This document shows positions 36,604 through 45,746 of a stretch of DNA of 64,000 nucleotides, piece after piece; positions within the stretch are counted from its first letter, which is position 1, and each line of letters starts with the position of its first letter. The notes beneath the pieces are model-generated. The model saw only the letters and a list, made by a program, of their open reading frames with translations. It did not search any database and was not told the DNA's origin. The stretch is from Nitrospinaceae bacterium (lineage in GTDB: Bacteria > Nitrospinota > Nitrospinia > Nitrospinales > VA-1): the NCBI GenBank assembly GCA_029261595.1, contig JAJDAZ010000002.1, positions 62,001 to 126,000 on the forward strand. The letters run 5' to 3'. A program made the translations under genes and the position numbers.

Positions 36604-38415
36604 ATGAAAGTACTGCTCCTGTTTCCACCTGACTGGTTGCCTTCGGAACCTTATCTGAGTCTGCCTTCACTGACCTCGGTTCTGCGCCCTGCCGGTCACG
36701 ATGTGGTGCAAAAAGACATCAACGTGGAAATGTACGATATGTTCTTCAGCCCGCCGTTTCTCGATTACGCGGCGGAAAGAATCGGGCGCGAGTTGCATCA
36801 CCTTCAGGTGGTTAAGGGCCAGCGCGCGTTGGATGAAGAAGAGCAGGCGCTCATGGATCAGCTACTTTCCTGTACGCCTGAACTGGTAGCGAAATTAAAA
36901 GGCGACATCGACAAGGCCAAGTCCATTTTAAGGAGCGAGGCTTTTTACGAAATCGACAATCTCGAATGGGCCACCAACTGCCTGCACGAGACGATGGGGT
37001 TTATTTCCTTAGCCTATTATCCGGCGCAGATTTGTTTTCCTCCGATTGAAACGGACCTTATCTACAAACCGTTCATGTCCAGTGAGATTCTGGAAGCCTT
37101 GGACGATGACCAGATCAATGTGTACCGCGACGTGTACCGACGCCTGATTCATCCGGTCATGGAAAAAGAACGGCCCGGCGTGGTCGGCATCTCTGTTGTT
37201 CAGCAGAAGCAATTGATCTCGACGTTCACCTTCTGCAAGATGATCAAGGAGGACTTTCCCGACACACACATTACTTTAGGCGGCAACATCATCACCCGTC
37301 TGCGCGATGTGTTTAAGGAAGCCGACAGTCTGTTTGAATATTTCGACAGCGCAGTGGTGTATGAAGGCGAGAATGCGTTTTTGCAGTTGATCGAGGCCGT
37401 CGAAAATAAAAACGGTTTTGCCGGTTTGCCCAATTTGATCTTTAAAGACGATAAGGGCATTCATGTGAACAAGGAAGTGCGCTCGGAAGATTTGTCCCAA
37501 CTGCCGCCGCCTGATTTCGACGGCCTGCCGCTGGACAAGTATTTTATTCCCGAACTCATTCTGCCCTACCTCGCAACGCGGGGTTGCTATTGGGGGAGAT
37601 GCACGTTCTGCGATCATTTCCAGGGATACGTGGAAGGCTTTCGCACCAAACAGGTGGACCAGATCGTCGAGGAGATCGAGTTTTTAAAGAACAAGCACCA
37701 AACAAAGTTTTTTCATTTCACCGACGAGTCTTATCCGCCGGCTCTGTTCCGGAAACTTTCCAAACAGTTGATCGAGAAAAAATCCGATATTGTGTGGACC
37801 ACCCACATGCGCTTTGAAGAGTCCCTGCTCGATGAAGAAGTCTGGAAAGATGTCTGGGATTCCGGTTGCCGTTACCTGCATTTCGGCTATGAGTCGGGCA
37901 ACCAGCGTGTTTTAAAACTGATGGACAAGGCGACCGATCTTGAAGCCATTCAGACAAATCTGAAAATGTCATCGGATGCGGGAATCTGGAATCACATCAT
38001 GGGATTTTTCGGGTTCCCCGGAGAAACTCTGGAAGAAGTGGAAGACAGTAAAAACTTTGTCTACAAAAACCGAGAGAACATCCAGTCTCTTGGGTTCATG
38101 ACGTTTGTTCTGGGGAAATACAGTCCCATCGCCTTCGAGCCGGAAAGGTATGGTGTGTCGTATTATAAAAATCCGGAATGGGACCTAGCGCTGGATTATT
38201 ATTTCACGGTGGAAAAAGGTTTGAGTATCCAGGAAGCGCTGGATGTTTTTGAAGAGTTCGAGCAAAAGCATGACCCAAAATGGGATCTTAGAACCTGTGT
38301 TAGAGAGTATATCTTCCTTTATGTCGAACGCTTTGGCACCAACAAGCTGTCGCAGTTGGAAATGCGCCCCGACCAACGCCTGCATGCCCCGCACAGCCCT
38401 GTCGGGATGGTCTGA
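36604..38415 (+). CDS. B12-binding-domain radical SAM protein, copy 2
   Basis: 603 residues, aligned end to end with the preceding gene: MKVLLLFPPDWLPSEPYLS at the N-terminus, VVGISVVQQKQLI and LGGNII in the B12-like domain, GCYWGRCTFC at C328, C333 and C336 in the radical SAM core, then FTDESYPP and HFGYESGNQRVL. It shares the CX4CX2C cluster spacing with copy 1. The pair probably arose by tandem duplication and diverged, and may act on one pathway. No substrate can be deduced from neighbours. Confidence 0.88.
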   Translation: MKVLLLFPPDWLPSEPYLSLPSLTSVLRPAGHDVVQKDINVEMYDMFFSPPFLDYAAERIGRELHHLQVVKGQRALDEEEQALMDQLLSCTPELVAKLKGDIDKAKSILRSEAFYEIDNLEWATNCLHETMGFISLAYYPAQICFPPIETDLIYKPFMSSEILEALDDDQINVYRDVYRRLIHPVMEKERPGVVGISVVQQKQLISTFTFCKMIKEDFPDTHITLGGNIITRLRDVFKEADSLFEYFDSAVVYEGENAFLQLIEAVENKNGFAGLPNLIFKDDKGIHVNKEVRSEDLSQLPPPDFDGLPLDKYFIPELILPYLATRGCYWGRCTFCDHFQGYVEGFRTKQVDQIVEEIEFLKNKHQTKFFHFTDESYPPALFRKLSKQLIEKKSDIVWTTHMRFEESLLDEEVWKDVWDSGCRYLHFGYESGNQRVLKLMDKATDLEAIQTNLKMSSDAGIWNHIMGFFGFPGETLEEVEDSKNFVYKNRENIQSLGFMTFVLGKYSPIAFEPERYGVSYYKNPEWDLALDYYFTVEKGLSIQEALDVFEEFEQKHDPKWDLRTCVREYIFLYVERFGTNKLSQLEMRPDQRLHAPHSPVGMV

Positions 38416-38426
38416 ATAAAATCCAT

Positions 38427-38825
38427 TCACTCAGATTTATACATCACCACGTTTTCCTGTTCGTTGGGGTCGTTTCTCGAAACGATCGCAATGGCGGGCT
38501 CGGTGTCGCTCAAATTGACCGGTTGGTGCGGTACGCCCGGCGGGATGAACAGAAAATCTCCTGCTTCTGTTAGCAGGGATTCTTTCAACCCTTCGCCATA
38601 ACGGGTCTCGACCCGACCTTCCAAAAGGTAAATCGCCGTTTCAAAATCCTTATGGTAGTGCGGTTTCGCCGTGGCCCCCGGTGGAATGACCACCCGGTTC
38701 ATCGAAATTCTTTTAGCGCCTGCGGTTTCTCTGGAAATACCGACGTAGTAGGGCAACTTCTGCTCCGTCATGATTTCACTCCCCGCCCGCACCCGGGTCA
38801 CGCTTTTTTTCAGATCCAATCCCAT
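38427..38825 (-). CDS. Cupin-domain protein
   Basis: 132 residues with AGAGGTGA before the ATG. A complete small cupin: motif 1 PGATAKPHYHKDFETAIYLLEG with metal-binding His, His and Glu, and motif 2 GDFLFIPPGVPHQPVNLS with the third His. Typical of one-domain dioxygenase- or isomerase-like cupins, mononuclear metal probable. It converges on the radical SAM pair, leaving only 11 bases between stops. Function not defined. Confidence 0.88.
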   Translation of the reverse strand: MGLDLKKSVTRVRAGSEIMTEQKLPYYVGISRETAGAKRISMNRVVIPPGATAKPHYHKDFETAIYLLEGRVETRYGEGLKESLLTEAGDFLFIPPGVPHQPVNLSDTEPAIAIVSRNDPNEQENVVMYKSE

Positions 38826-39296
38826 AATTCACCTCTTTCATCGTTTGCCTGATTATAACATTCCTTCATCCTATGAGGCGAAGACCTTCCCGGCCCGGCA
38901 TTCTGGTTCCCGCGATCCCGCTTGTTTGACGGGGAAAGCGGCCCTGTGCTAAAATCCGCCCCACTATGTGGGAGGAAACTTTCGCTATGCTCGCAACCCT
39001 TGGAGACCTATAGCATTCTCCTATTGGGTCCAGCGTATCGCTTGGGCGCGAATCATTTCAGAGGCAGGCACATCTAAATTAGCAAAGAAAACCTCAGGAT
39101 GAAAAACTCAGTACTTGTGATACTTCACCTTTGCCTTCATGCCTCTGTGGTATCCCTTCATGCCCCGAAGGGGTAGAAGGGGTAATGCAGGTTGTGTGGT
39201 CAGCCGTAAACCCATAGCACGTTGATAAATGGTCCAGCGTCACGCTGGCGTTAATATAAGCCCCAGCCCTCAGGCTGGTCAGGACGGGAGTGGAAG
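38826..39296. other. Repeat-rich divergent intergenic region upstream of dapF
   Basis: About 470 bases with no supported gene. It holds a CCCC-GAA-GGGG hairpin near 39160, a degenerate relative of the 55-bp dispersed repeat near 38965, an imperfect palindrome near 39018 (GTCCAGCGTATCGCTTGG), and the paired palindromes at 39232-39280. Confidence 0.5.
39232..39280. repeat. REP/BIME-like pair of palindromes
   Basis: CCAGCGT-C-ACGCTGG (39234-39248) and CCAGCC-CTCA-GGCTGG (39263-39278) flank GCGTTAATAT (39248-39257). The spacer and palindrome types recur at 16023-16078, and the first palindrome recurs, longer, at 49921-49939. Confidence 0.6.
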
Positions 39297-40109
39297 ATGG
39301 GAATTAATTTTACAAAAATGAGTGGAAGCGGCAATGATTTTGTCATCATTGACAATCGTGTGCCCGTGGTTCAGGACGACGCCAAGCGCGATTTTGCCCG
39401 CCGGGTCTGCGCGCCCAAAACATCGGTCGGGGCGGATGGCGTGATCTTTCTGGAAAATTCCGATAAAGCCGATTTCAAATGGGATTTTTATAATAACGAC
39501 GGCAGTTCCGCCGAAATGTGCGGCAACGGTGGCCGCTGTGTGGCTCGGTTTGCCTTTGAAAATAAAATCGCCCCCAGCCATTTGTCCTTTGAAACCACCG
39601 CCGGAATCATCACCGCCGATGTGAACGGGACCAGTGTGAAGGTCAAGTTGACGCCGCCGCAGGCTTTTCTGCAAAACATCGACCTTGACCTTGAGGGGGT
39701 TCCCTATAATGTGGACAGCATCAACACCGGAGTTCCGCACGCCATTGTTTATTGCGACGATCTGGAGGCGGTGGACATTCAATCGATTGGGCGGGCCATC
39801 CGGACGCATCCCAAGTTTGCCCCGGCGGGGACCAACGTGGACTGGGTGCAGAAAAAAAACGGCAACTCAATCAGCATTCGCACTTACGAGCGGGGCATTG
39901 AAGCGGAAACCCTGGCCTGCGGGACCGGAGCGGTCGCGTCCGCTTTGTTAGCGTCTTATCGCAAACAGGTGGAGCCGCCGATCGAAGTGAAAACCCGGGG
40001 CGGAGACATTCTTAAAATTCATTTTCAGGCGTCGAACGGATTGGTCGAGGAGGTCTATCTGGAAGGACCGGCGATGATCACGTTTGAGGGGACCCTTGGT
40101 GAATATTAA
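39297..40109 (+). CDS. dapF: Diaminopimelate epimerase
   Basis: 270 residues. Both catalytic cysteines are present: C75 in EMCGNGGRC and C208 in LACGTGAVAS. The N-terminal FTKMSGSGNDFVIID is diagnostic. It converts LL- to meso-diaminopimelate for lysine and peptidoglycan. First gene of a dapF-dapA-dapB block, 42 bases before dapA. GGGAG is seven bases before the ATG. Confidence 0.97.
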   Translation: MGINFTKMSGSGNDFVIIDNRVPVVQDDAKRDFARRVCAPKTSVGADGVIFLENSDKADFKWDFYNNDGSSAEMCGNGGRCVARFAFENKIAPSHLSFETTAGIITADVNGTSVKVKLTPPQAFLQNIDLDLEGVPYNVDSINTGVPHAIVYCDDLEAVDIQSIGRAIRTHPKFAPAGTNVDWVQKKNGNSISIRTYERGIEAETLACGTGAVASALLASYRKQVEPPIEVKTRGGDILKIHFQASNGLVEEVYLEGPAMITFEGTLGEY

Positions 40110-40151
40110 GCCAGGGGGGCCTATAAAAAATTTTTTCCGGAGAATACTTGA

Positions 40152-41027
40152 ATGTTTGAAGGATCGATGGTCGCAATCGTCACGCCATTTAAAAACGGCA
40201 GGGTCGATGAAAAAGCACTGAGGGGACTGATCGAGTTTCAGATCGCCGGAGGCACCCAGGGAATTGTTCCCTGCGGAACCACGGGCGAGTCGGCGACCCT
40301 GAGCCATGCGGAGCACGATGAAGTCATCGGCATCACGGTGGACGCCTGTAAGGGGCGCGTCAAAGTGCTGGCCGGGACCGGGTCGAACTCCACCTCGGAA
40401 GCCATTGAGCTGACGCAAAGCGCGGAAAAAAAAGGCGCCGACGGCGCATTGCTGATCACGCCGTATTACAATAAGCCCAGTCAGGACGGGTTGTATCTGC
40501 ATTTTTCCACCCTCGCCAGGGAAACCGATTTGCCGATCGTTTTATACAATGTTCCTGGCAGGACGTCGGTCAATATGCTTCCGCCGACGGTCCAGAAGCT
40601 GGCTGACATAAAAAACATCGTGGGAATCAAGGAGGCGTCGGGTTCGTTGCAACAGATCAGCGAGATCATCGCGCTTTGCGACCAGGAATTTCCCGTCATT
40701 TCCGGCGACGACCCCCTGCTCTGGCCCATTCTGGCGATTGGTGGCAAGGGAGTCATTTCGGTGACGGCCAATGTGCTGCCCGACAAGGTGTTCCAGCTGT
40801 GCCGGGCGGCGAAGGATGGGGATTCGGGCCGGGCGCGGGCTCTGCATTATGAATTGATGGAGATCAATGACATTCTCTTTATCGATACCAACCCGGTGCC
40901 GGTGAAACTGGCGTTGGCCCTCATGGGCAAAGTTGACGATGAGTTGCGATCGCCCCTGGCTCCCATGTCGGCGGATAATATCGATAAACTGAAAACCGTC
41001 CTGCGCAGGTATGACCTGATTTCTTAA
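40152..41027 (+). CDS. dapA: 4-hydroxy-tetrahydrodipicolinate synthase
   Basis: 291 residues, class I aldolase fold. CGTTGESATL, Y132 in LYNVPGRT and the Schiff-base lysine K160 in GIKEASGS are all present. It condenses pyruvate with aspartate semialdehyde, the first committed step of the diaminopimelate branch. GGAG precedes the ATG by nine bases. Confidence 0.97.
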   Translation: MFEGSMVAIVTPFKNGRVDEKALRGLIEFQIAGGTQGIVPCGTTGESATLSHAEHDEVIGITVDACKGRVKVLAGTGSNSTSEAIELTQSAEKKGADGALLITPYYNKPSQDGLYLHFSTLARETDLPIVLYNVPGRTSVNMLPPTVQKLADIKNIVGIKEASGSLQQISEIIALCDQEFPVISGDDPLLWPILAIGGKGVISVTANVLPDKVFQLCRAAKDGDSGRARALHYELMEINDILFIDTNPVPVKLALALMGKVDDELRSPLAPMSADNIDKLKTVLRRYDLIS

Positions 41028-41104
41028 CTGGAAAATTTTTCGCAACCGGGGTTTAATAGGGTGCCCGATACAAACCATCTCAATCCATTGGCGAAGGGGG
41101 AGTC

Positions 41105-41911
41105 TTGACAAAAATTCTTGTGATTGGAGCCGCAGGCCGGATGGGACGGACCATCGTCTCATGCATCGATGACACCGAAGGGGTTGAGATTTCCGGCGGC
41201 ACGGAAAATCCGGGCAACCCCTCGGTCAATAGCGATATCGGCGAGCTTGCAGGCATTGGCAAAAAAAGTATCTTTGTTGAGGATTGCCTGGAAAAAGCGG
41301 TGAAGGCCTGCGATGTGATCATCGATTTCACGGCTCCCGATTCCAGCATGCAAACGCTGGAGGCCGCCGTGAAGGAAATCAAACCGTTGGTCATAGGGAC
41401 CACCGGGTTTTCGGCGGAACAAAAGCGTCAGATTGAGCAGGCCAGCAAAAAGAACCGCTGCGTCATGGCGCCCAATATGAGTATTGGCGTCAATGTGTTG
41501 TTCAAGGTGGTGGCGGACATGGCCAAGGCCCTGGGGGACGCCTACGATGTGGAAATCGTCGAGGCACATCACAAGTTTAAAAAGGACGCGCCCAGCGGCA
41601 CGGCGGTGCGTATCTCGGAAATTGTCGCCGATGCGCTCAACCGGAACATCGATGAAGTCGGCGTGTATGGCCGAAAGGGCATCACCGAGCGCACCCCCAA
41701 AGAGATCGGCGTTCACACTTTGAGAGCCGGGGATATCGTGGGCGAACATCGTGTGTTGTTCGGCGGCATGGGCGAGAACCTGGAAATTTTTCACCGCGCC
41801 CAGAGCCGGGAAACCTTTGCCCGTGGCGCGGTCCGGGCGGCCAAGTGGCTGGTCAACCAACCCGTCGGGCTGTATGATATGCAGGACGTGCTGGGTTTCA
41901 GGAAAAAATAA
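41105..41911 (+). CDS. dapB: 4-hydroxy-tetrahydrodipicolinate reductase
   Basis: 268 residues starting at a TTG behind GGGGGAG. NAD(P)-binding GAAGRMGR near the N-terminus, IGTTGFSAEQ, and the substrate-binding catalytic segment EAHHKFKKDAPSGTA identify DapB. It reduces the DapA product in the lysine/DAP pathway. Separated from dapA by 77 bases with no clear terminator. Confidence 0.97.
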   Translation: MTKILVIGAAGRMGRTIVSCIDDTEGVEISGGTENPGNPSVNSDIGELAGIGKKSIFVEDCLEKAVKACDVIIDFTAPDSSMQTLEAAVKEIKPLVIGTTGFSAEQKRQIEQASKKNRCVMAPNMSIGVNVLFKVVADMAKALGDAYDVEIVEAHHKFKKDAPSGTAVRISEIVADALNRNIDEVGVYGRKGITERTPKEIGVHTLRAGDIVGEHRVLFGGMGENLEIFHRAQSRETFARGAVRAAKWLVNQPVGLYDMQDVLGFRKK

Positions 41912-41937
41912 AACTTCCCTCACCTGAAGGAAGGATT

Positions 41938-42693
41938 ATGAAATTCTCATTCGCAAATTTAAAGTTTAGCCGCAGAGCCTTTTTGAAGGTGTTTTCGCTG
42001 TCGGCGCTCGCCTCGCTTATTCCCGGTAAAGCCTCTGGAATCGGGGATTACCGCAAAGATAAAAATATTCCCAAACAATACATTCAGAACAGGGACACCC
42101 CCGACTTTCATATCCGTAGCGCCAATCCTTTCATGGGCGTGGACACCGCCAACTGGGGCCTGGTGGTCACCGGCATGGTCAAGCAAACCATTGCCTTAAG
42201 TTATGAGGATTTATTTGGATTCAAATTGCACTCCCAGGTTTCCCGATTGAAATGCGTGGAGTGCTGGTCGGCGACTGCCACGTGGGAAGGCTTTCGCGTG
42301 GATGATCTTTTTGACCGGGTTCAGCCCGACCCCGCCGCCAAATACGTTTATTTCGAGTCTGCCGACTCCTATTATGAAAGTTTTACTCTGGAGGAGTTAC
42401 AGCGCGACCGGGTGCTGTTTGTGCTCAAGATGAACGGGCAGGCGTTGTCCAAGGATCACGGATTCCCCTTGCGGTTGATCGTTCCATTTAAATACGGTTA
42501 CAAAAATATCAAGTACATCACGCGAATCGAATTTACCGATACCCGGAAACGAAATTACTGGTTCAACAACGGTCCTTATTCGGTGGACGGGACCATCCAG
42601 CCGGGGACCGATCATCCCCTGGACTTCAACAAGAAACCGCTTCCGATCAATGGCGGAGAGGTATTTCATCCCTTCGACAAACGGCCCTCATGA
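41938..42693 (+). CDS. MsrP-like molybdopterin-dependent oxidoreductase
   Basis: 251 residues with AAGGAAGG before the ATG. The N-terminus contains FSRRAFLK, a Tat-type twin-arginine signal. The sulfite-oxidase-like fold shows SRLKCVECWSATATWEGF; C106 in the KCVE context is the expected molybdenum ligand, as in MsrP/YedY. MsrP repairs periplasmic methionine sulfoxide, but this protein is shorter (334 in E. coli), so an oxidoreductase of unknown substrate is the safer call. It overlaps the next gene by ATGA, so the two are coupled. No haem partner MsrQ is seen. Confidence 0.85.
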   Translation: MKFSFANLKFSRRAFLKVFSLSALASLIPGKASGIGDYRKDKNIPKQYIQNRDTPDFHIRSANPFMGVDTANWGLVVTGMVKQTIALSYEDLFGFKLHSQVSRLKCVECWSATATWEGFRVDDLFDRVQPDPAAKYVYFESADSYYESFTLEELQRDRVLFVLKMNGQALSKDHGFPLRLIVPFKYGYKNIKYITRIEFTDTRKRNYWFNNGPYSVDGTIQPGTDHPLDFNKKPLPINGGEVFHPFDKRPS

Positions 42694-43409
42694 AAGGGTC
42701 CGCCTTTATCCTCGTTTTTTTGAGCCTCATTCTTCTTTCCTGCGACAGCCATAAAGTAGAACAGATTCAAGTGGAGATTCCGCCAGGTGTCACCGTTCCC
42801 GAAGGCATGGTTTATATTCCGGAAGGTGGATTTATCATGGGGCATCCGGATGACCCGCGCACCGAGGGAGGCCGGACGGTTTTAACGGACGCCTATTTCA
42901 TCGATAAATATGAAGTGAGCCGGGGGGAATATCAGGCATTCAAACCAAGGGAATCGTTTGATCCCAAATGGGCCAGGTTTCCGGCGGCGCGGGTCACCTA
43001 TCAAGATGCGAAAGACTACTGTCAAAAGATGGGGAAACGCCTGCCCGCGGAAGCGGAGTGGGAAAAAGCCGCCCGTGGCGGGGATAGCCGCAAGTGGGCC
43101 TGGAGCCAGTATTACGACCATCCCAATACCGGGTTTTCAGGTTTTCAACCCGAACCGGTGGACAAACGCGAGGAATGGATCAGCCCGTATGGGCTCTATG
43201 GGATGGGGCACAATGTCTGGGAATGGACCCAGGACTGGTACGTCTATAAGGGACAGCCGGGCGCAGAGCGGAACAAGTTTAAAGTGATTCGCGGGGGTTT
43301 GATACAGACGCATCTGTCGATTAAATTCTCCGCCACGTATTTTCGCAACTGGATGGAGCCCACGGCGTCTTTCAATTTTACAGGCTTCCGTTGCGCAAGG
43401 GATGCTTAA
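42690..43409 (+). CDS. FGE/SUMF1-domain lipoprotein
   Basis: 239 residues. A lipobox in LSLILLSCDS implies lipid anchoring. The rest is the formylglycine-generating-enzyme-like domain: GMVYIPEGGFIMG, YFIDKYEVSRGEYQAF, ARVTYQDAKDYCQKMGKRLPAEAEWEKAARGG, HNVWEWTQDW and FTGFRCARD. Many such proteins are not true sulfatase activators; the catalytic cysteines of FGE are not evident here. Translationally coupled to the upstream molybdoenzyme, so a joint envelope role is likely. Confidence 0.85.
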   Translation: MKGSAFILVFLSLILLSCDSHKVEQIQVEIPPGVTVPEGMVYIPEGGFIMGHPDDPRTEGGRTVLTDAYFIDKYEVSRGEYQAFKPRESFDPKWARFPAARVTYQDAKDYCQKMGKRLPAEAEWEKAARGGDSRKWAWSQYYDHPNTGFSGFQPEPVDKREEWISPYGLYGMGHNVWEWTQDWYVYKGQPGAERNKFKVIRGGLIQTHLSIKFSATYFRNWMEPTASFNFTGFRCARDA

Positions 43410-43419
43410 GGAGGGTGAT

Positions 43420-43728
43420 ATGTCTAAAGCCTGTATTAACTCGGAAAAGCGGTGCTGGAAAATTGAGGGATATAACGGTTCCCAACAATTGTTTATGAAA
43501 GAGTTACCATTGAATAGCTTGTCAGAAGGCCAGATGGTTTCCCTCTTGCAGCGGCTAGTATCCAAGCACTTGAATGAAGATGAGATCGTTGCGGCCTCGC
43601 TCCGCCGTAACTCTAAAAAATACGCTCCGCATCTCGAACCGCTTATAGACCGCCGTGCAAAGGGTCGGTATACGATCACGGTTGGTCAAAACCCATATTA
43701 TGTAGCCCGTGTTTCGCAGAGCGACTAA
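43420..43728 (+). CDS. Small hypothetical protein
   Basis: 102 residues from an ATG five bases after AAGGAGGG; a longer frame from 43402 is unlikely. The N-terminus has cysteines (SKACINSEKRCWKIEGY). The middle is helical (SEGQMVSLLQRLVSKHLNEDEIVAASL). No signal peptide or known domain. Starts 10 bases after the preceding gene stop, so it may be cotranscribed with the FGE-like lipoprotein. Confidence 0.7.
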   Translation: MSKACINSEKRCWKIEGYNGSQQLFMKELPLNSLSEGQMVSLLQRLVSKHLNEDEIVAASLRRNSKKYAPHLEPLIDRRAKGRYTITVGQNPYYVARVSQSD

Positions 43729-43843
43729 TTGGCAATTCGCAAGACTTGTACCGGTAAAGATCCAGATAAGAATTGAGATCTTGATCGTTGGTCTTCAGCA
43801 AAACTAAAATGGCCTGGGGGCATGGAATGAGGGAGAGGACTTG

Positions 43844-45382
43844 ATGGATTTTTCAGACATTGTCATGCTAGTTCTTAAAGGCATTGTGATCGTAGGCAGT
43901 TTTGCATCTTTGATCGCGCTTTGTGTTTACATTGCTATAGTCGCCATTGGTATTCAGGGGATTTGGTATGGTCCATACTCGCCCCTTTTGTTTGAGATGT
44001 TATATAGCTACAAATCTTGGAAAAAAGCAGTTTTCCCTGGACTCGCGATCATCGGCCTCTTTGTTTGCCTGTTCACAGGCCTCAAAGCCATGCTTTTTTG
44101 GATACCTGACAGTTGGGGGCTAGATGACGGGGAGGGCATAGTTCAATACTTCACAGGGACCCTGGGATTTATGTTCGCTTTCATTGGTTGTGGGGTGATC
44201 ATACGTTCTATAGATAAGGCGATTAAATCACAACTGTTTCTAGACGCACTTAAAGTGACAATAGCTGGTGAGAGAGAGATTCATGCCGCTACGACTTTGG
44301 CCCAGCTGGAGACACTTGAATCCAACTACAACAAGAAGATCGAAGAACTAGAGGAGATAGAGAAGGCGCTGAAACCCCGCTATACACATTCGGAGCATAA
44401 TACATGTGTCTATATGCGTTACGAAGAGAAAATAGGAGCTTACCGTGACTTGATAAATCTGATCCAGTTGCGAAAAGTGACAATAGCTGGTGAGAGAGAG
44501 ATTTGCAGGGCTACGTCTTTGGTCCGGTTAGAGGCACTTGAATCTTACTACAGCAAAAAAATAAAAGACCTGGAAGATGAGGAGGAGAGGACCGGCTACA
44601 TCGATGTGGGTCACCAAAAGCGAGTAAATGCTTACCATGTCTTGATAAATTTGATCGAGTTACGAAAAATTACAATAGGTAGCGGGAGAGAGATTCATGC
44701 CGCTACGACTTTGGTCCGGCTGGAAAGACTTGAATCCGACTACAACGAAAAAGATGCGAGTTGCCACGATCAAGGAAATGCTCCCTACGACTTGATAAAT
44801 TTGATCGAGTTACGAAAAGTGGTAATAGCTGGTGAGAGAGAGATTTACGAGGCTACGTCTTTGGACCAGTTGGACACACTTAAATCCGTCCACTTAAAGA
44901 AGATTGATGATTTAAAAGAGAGGGGCAATAAGAATAATTGGCGTTATAAAGAGGAAATAAATACTTACCACGACTTGATAAATTTGATCGAGTTACGAAA
45001 AATTACAATAGGTAGCGGGAGAGAGATTCATGCCGCTACGACTTTGGCCCAGCTGGAGACACTTGACTCCGACTACAGCAAGAAGATCAATGATCTACAT
45101 GTGAGTTGCCACGAGGTAAGAAATGCTTTTATTGACTTGGTAGATTTGATTAACTCACAAAAAATAGGAATAAATGGTAAGAAAGATATTTACGAGGCTA
45201 CGTCTTTGGACCAGTTGGAGGAACTTTCATCCGACTACCGCTGGGAACTCGAACATCTAGAGAGGATCGACGGGGGGCTCGGCGGGCGGGACGGCGATTT
45301 AAGCTGGCAAAAGCAAATAAAAGCTTACCACGACTTGATAAATTTGATCGAGGCAAGAATAAACGAATATTTCAATGAATAA
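43844..45382 (+). CDS. Membrane protein with six tandem repeats
   Basis: 512 residues from the ATG at 43844 (a TTG at 43841 adds one codon). Three hydrophobic segments at about residues 8-35, 60-88 and 105-130. Then six repeats of 50-75 residues, each beginning with I/V-T/V-I then GEREI or GREI, then ATT/SLxxLExL, and ending DLINLIELRK. Repeats 3 and 5 are nearly identical at the DNA level (44662 and 44998). The sequence is charged and coiled-coil-like, and AT-richer than the neighbours. No family recognised. It overlaps the next gene by 8 bases. Confidence 0.75.
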   Translation: MDFSDIVMLVLKGIVIVGSFASLIALCVYIAIVAIGIQGIWYGPYSPLLFEMLYSYKSWKKAVFPGLAIIGLFVCLFTGLKAMLFWIPDSWGLDDGEGIVQYFTGTLGFMFAFIGCGVIIRSIDKAIKSQLFLDALKVTIAGEREIHAATTLAQLETLESNYNKKIEELEEIEKALKPRYTHSEHNTCVYMRYEEKIGAYRDLINLIQLRKVTIAGEREICRATSLVRLEALESYYSKKIKDLEDEEERTGYIDVGHQKRVNAYHVLINLIELRKITIGSGREIHAATTLVRLERLESDYNEKDASCHDQGNAPYDLINLIELRKVVIAGEREIYEATSLDQLDTLKSVHLKKIDDLKERGNKNNWRYKEEINTYHDLINLIELRKITIGSGREIHAATTLAQLETLDSDYSKKINDLHVSCHEVRNAFIDLVDLINSQKIGINGKKDIYEATSLDQLEELSSDYRWELEHLERIDGGLGGRDGDLSWQKQIKAYHDLINLIEARINEYFNE

Positions 45383-45716
45383 AAAGAAGCTTCAAACTTT
45401 GGCTAAAGACCTTAATAATGAGCCTCCGAGAAGCCCGAGAAACATGTTAGGGGGATATGTAATTCTTTCTCGCTGTTTAGATAAGTGTCGATCTTTTCTT
45501 CTAGGAATTAATGGCGCATACAACTTTTGGCCTTGCTTTTTATGTAGTCATCTGGAGGCATTTTCAGGTGTAGATCATGACGAGTTAAAGGATTTTGTGG
45601 CCACAGGCGCAAATGATGAAGAGGTTTATTCTGAATACGATCCCTCAAAAGAACGTTTTCGTTCCCAAAATTATCAGGATGATTTAAGATTGAAAAAGTT
45701 GAAACGATCTCCGTGA
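45375..45716 (+). CDS. DUF5069-like protein
   Basis: 113 residues. EPPRSPRNMLGGYVILSRCLDKCRSFLLG and GVDHDELKDFVATGANDEEV match the DUF5069 pattern of PRSP, LGGY, DK and the FVATGA segment. The central region is altered, WPCFLCSH replacing the usual CPLD-type stretch, and the C-terminal third is short and lysine-rich. It overlaps the repeat protein by 8 bases and has no ribosome-binding site of its own. Function unknown. Confidence 0.65.
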   Translation: MNKKKLQTLAKDLNNEPPRSPRNMLGGYVILSRCLDKCRSFLLGINGAYNFWPCFLCSHLEAFSGVDHDELKDFVATGANDEEVYSEYDPSKERFRSQNYQDDLRLKKLKRSP

Positions 45717-45746
45717 ATCACACACTTAAACCAATTTTCCTTGTGA

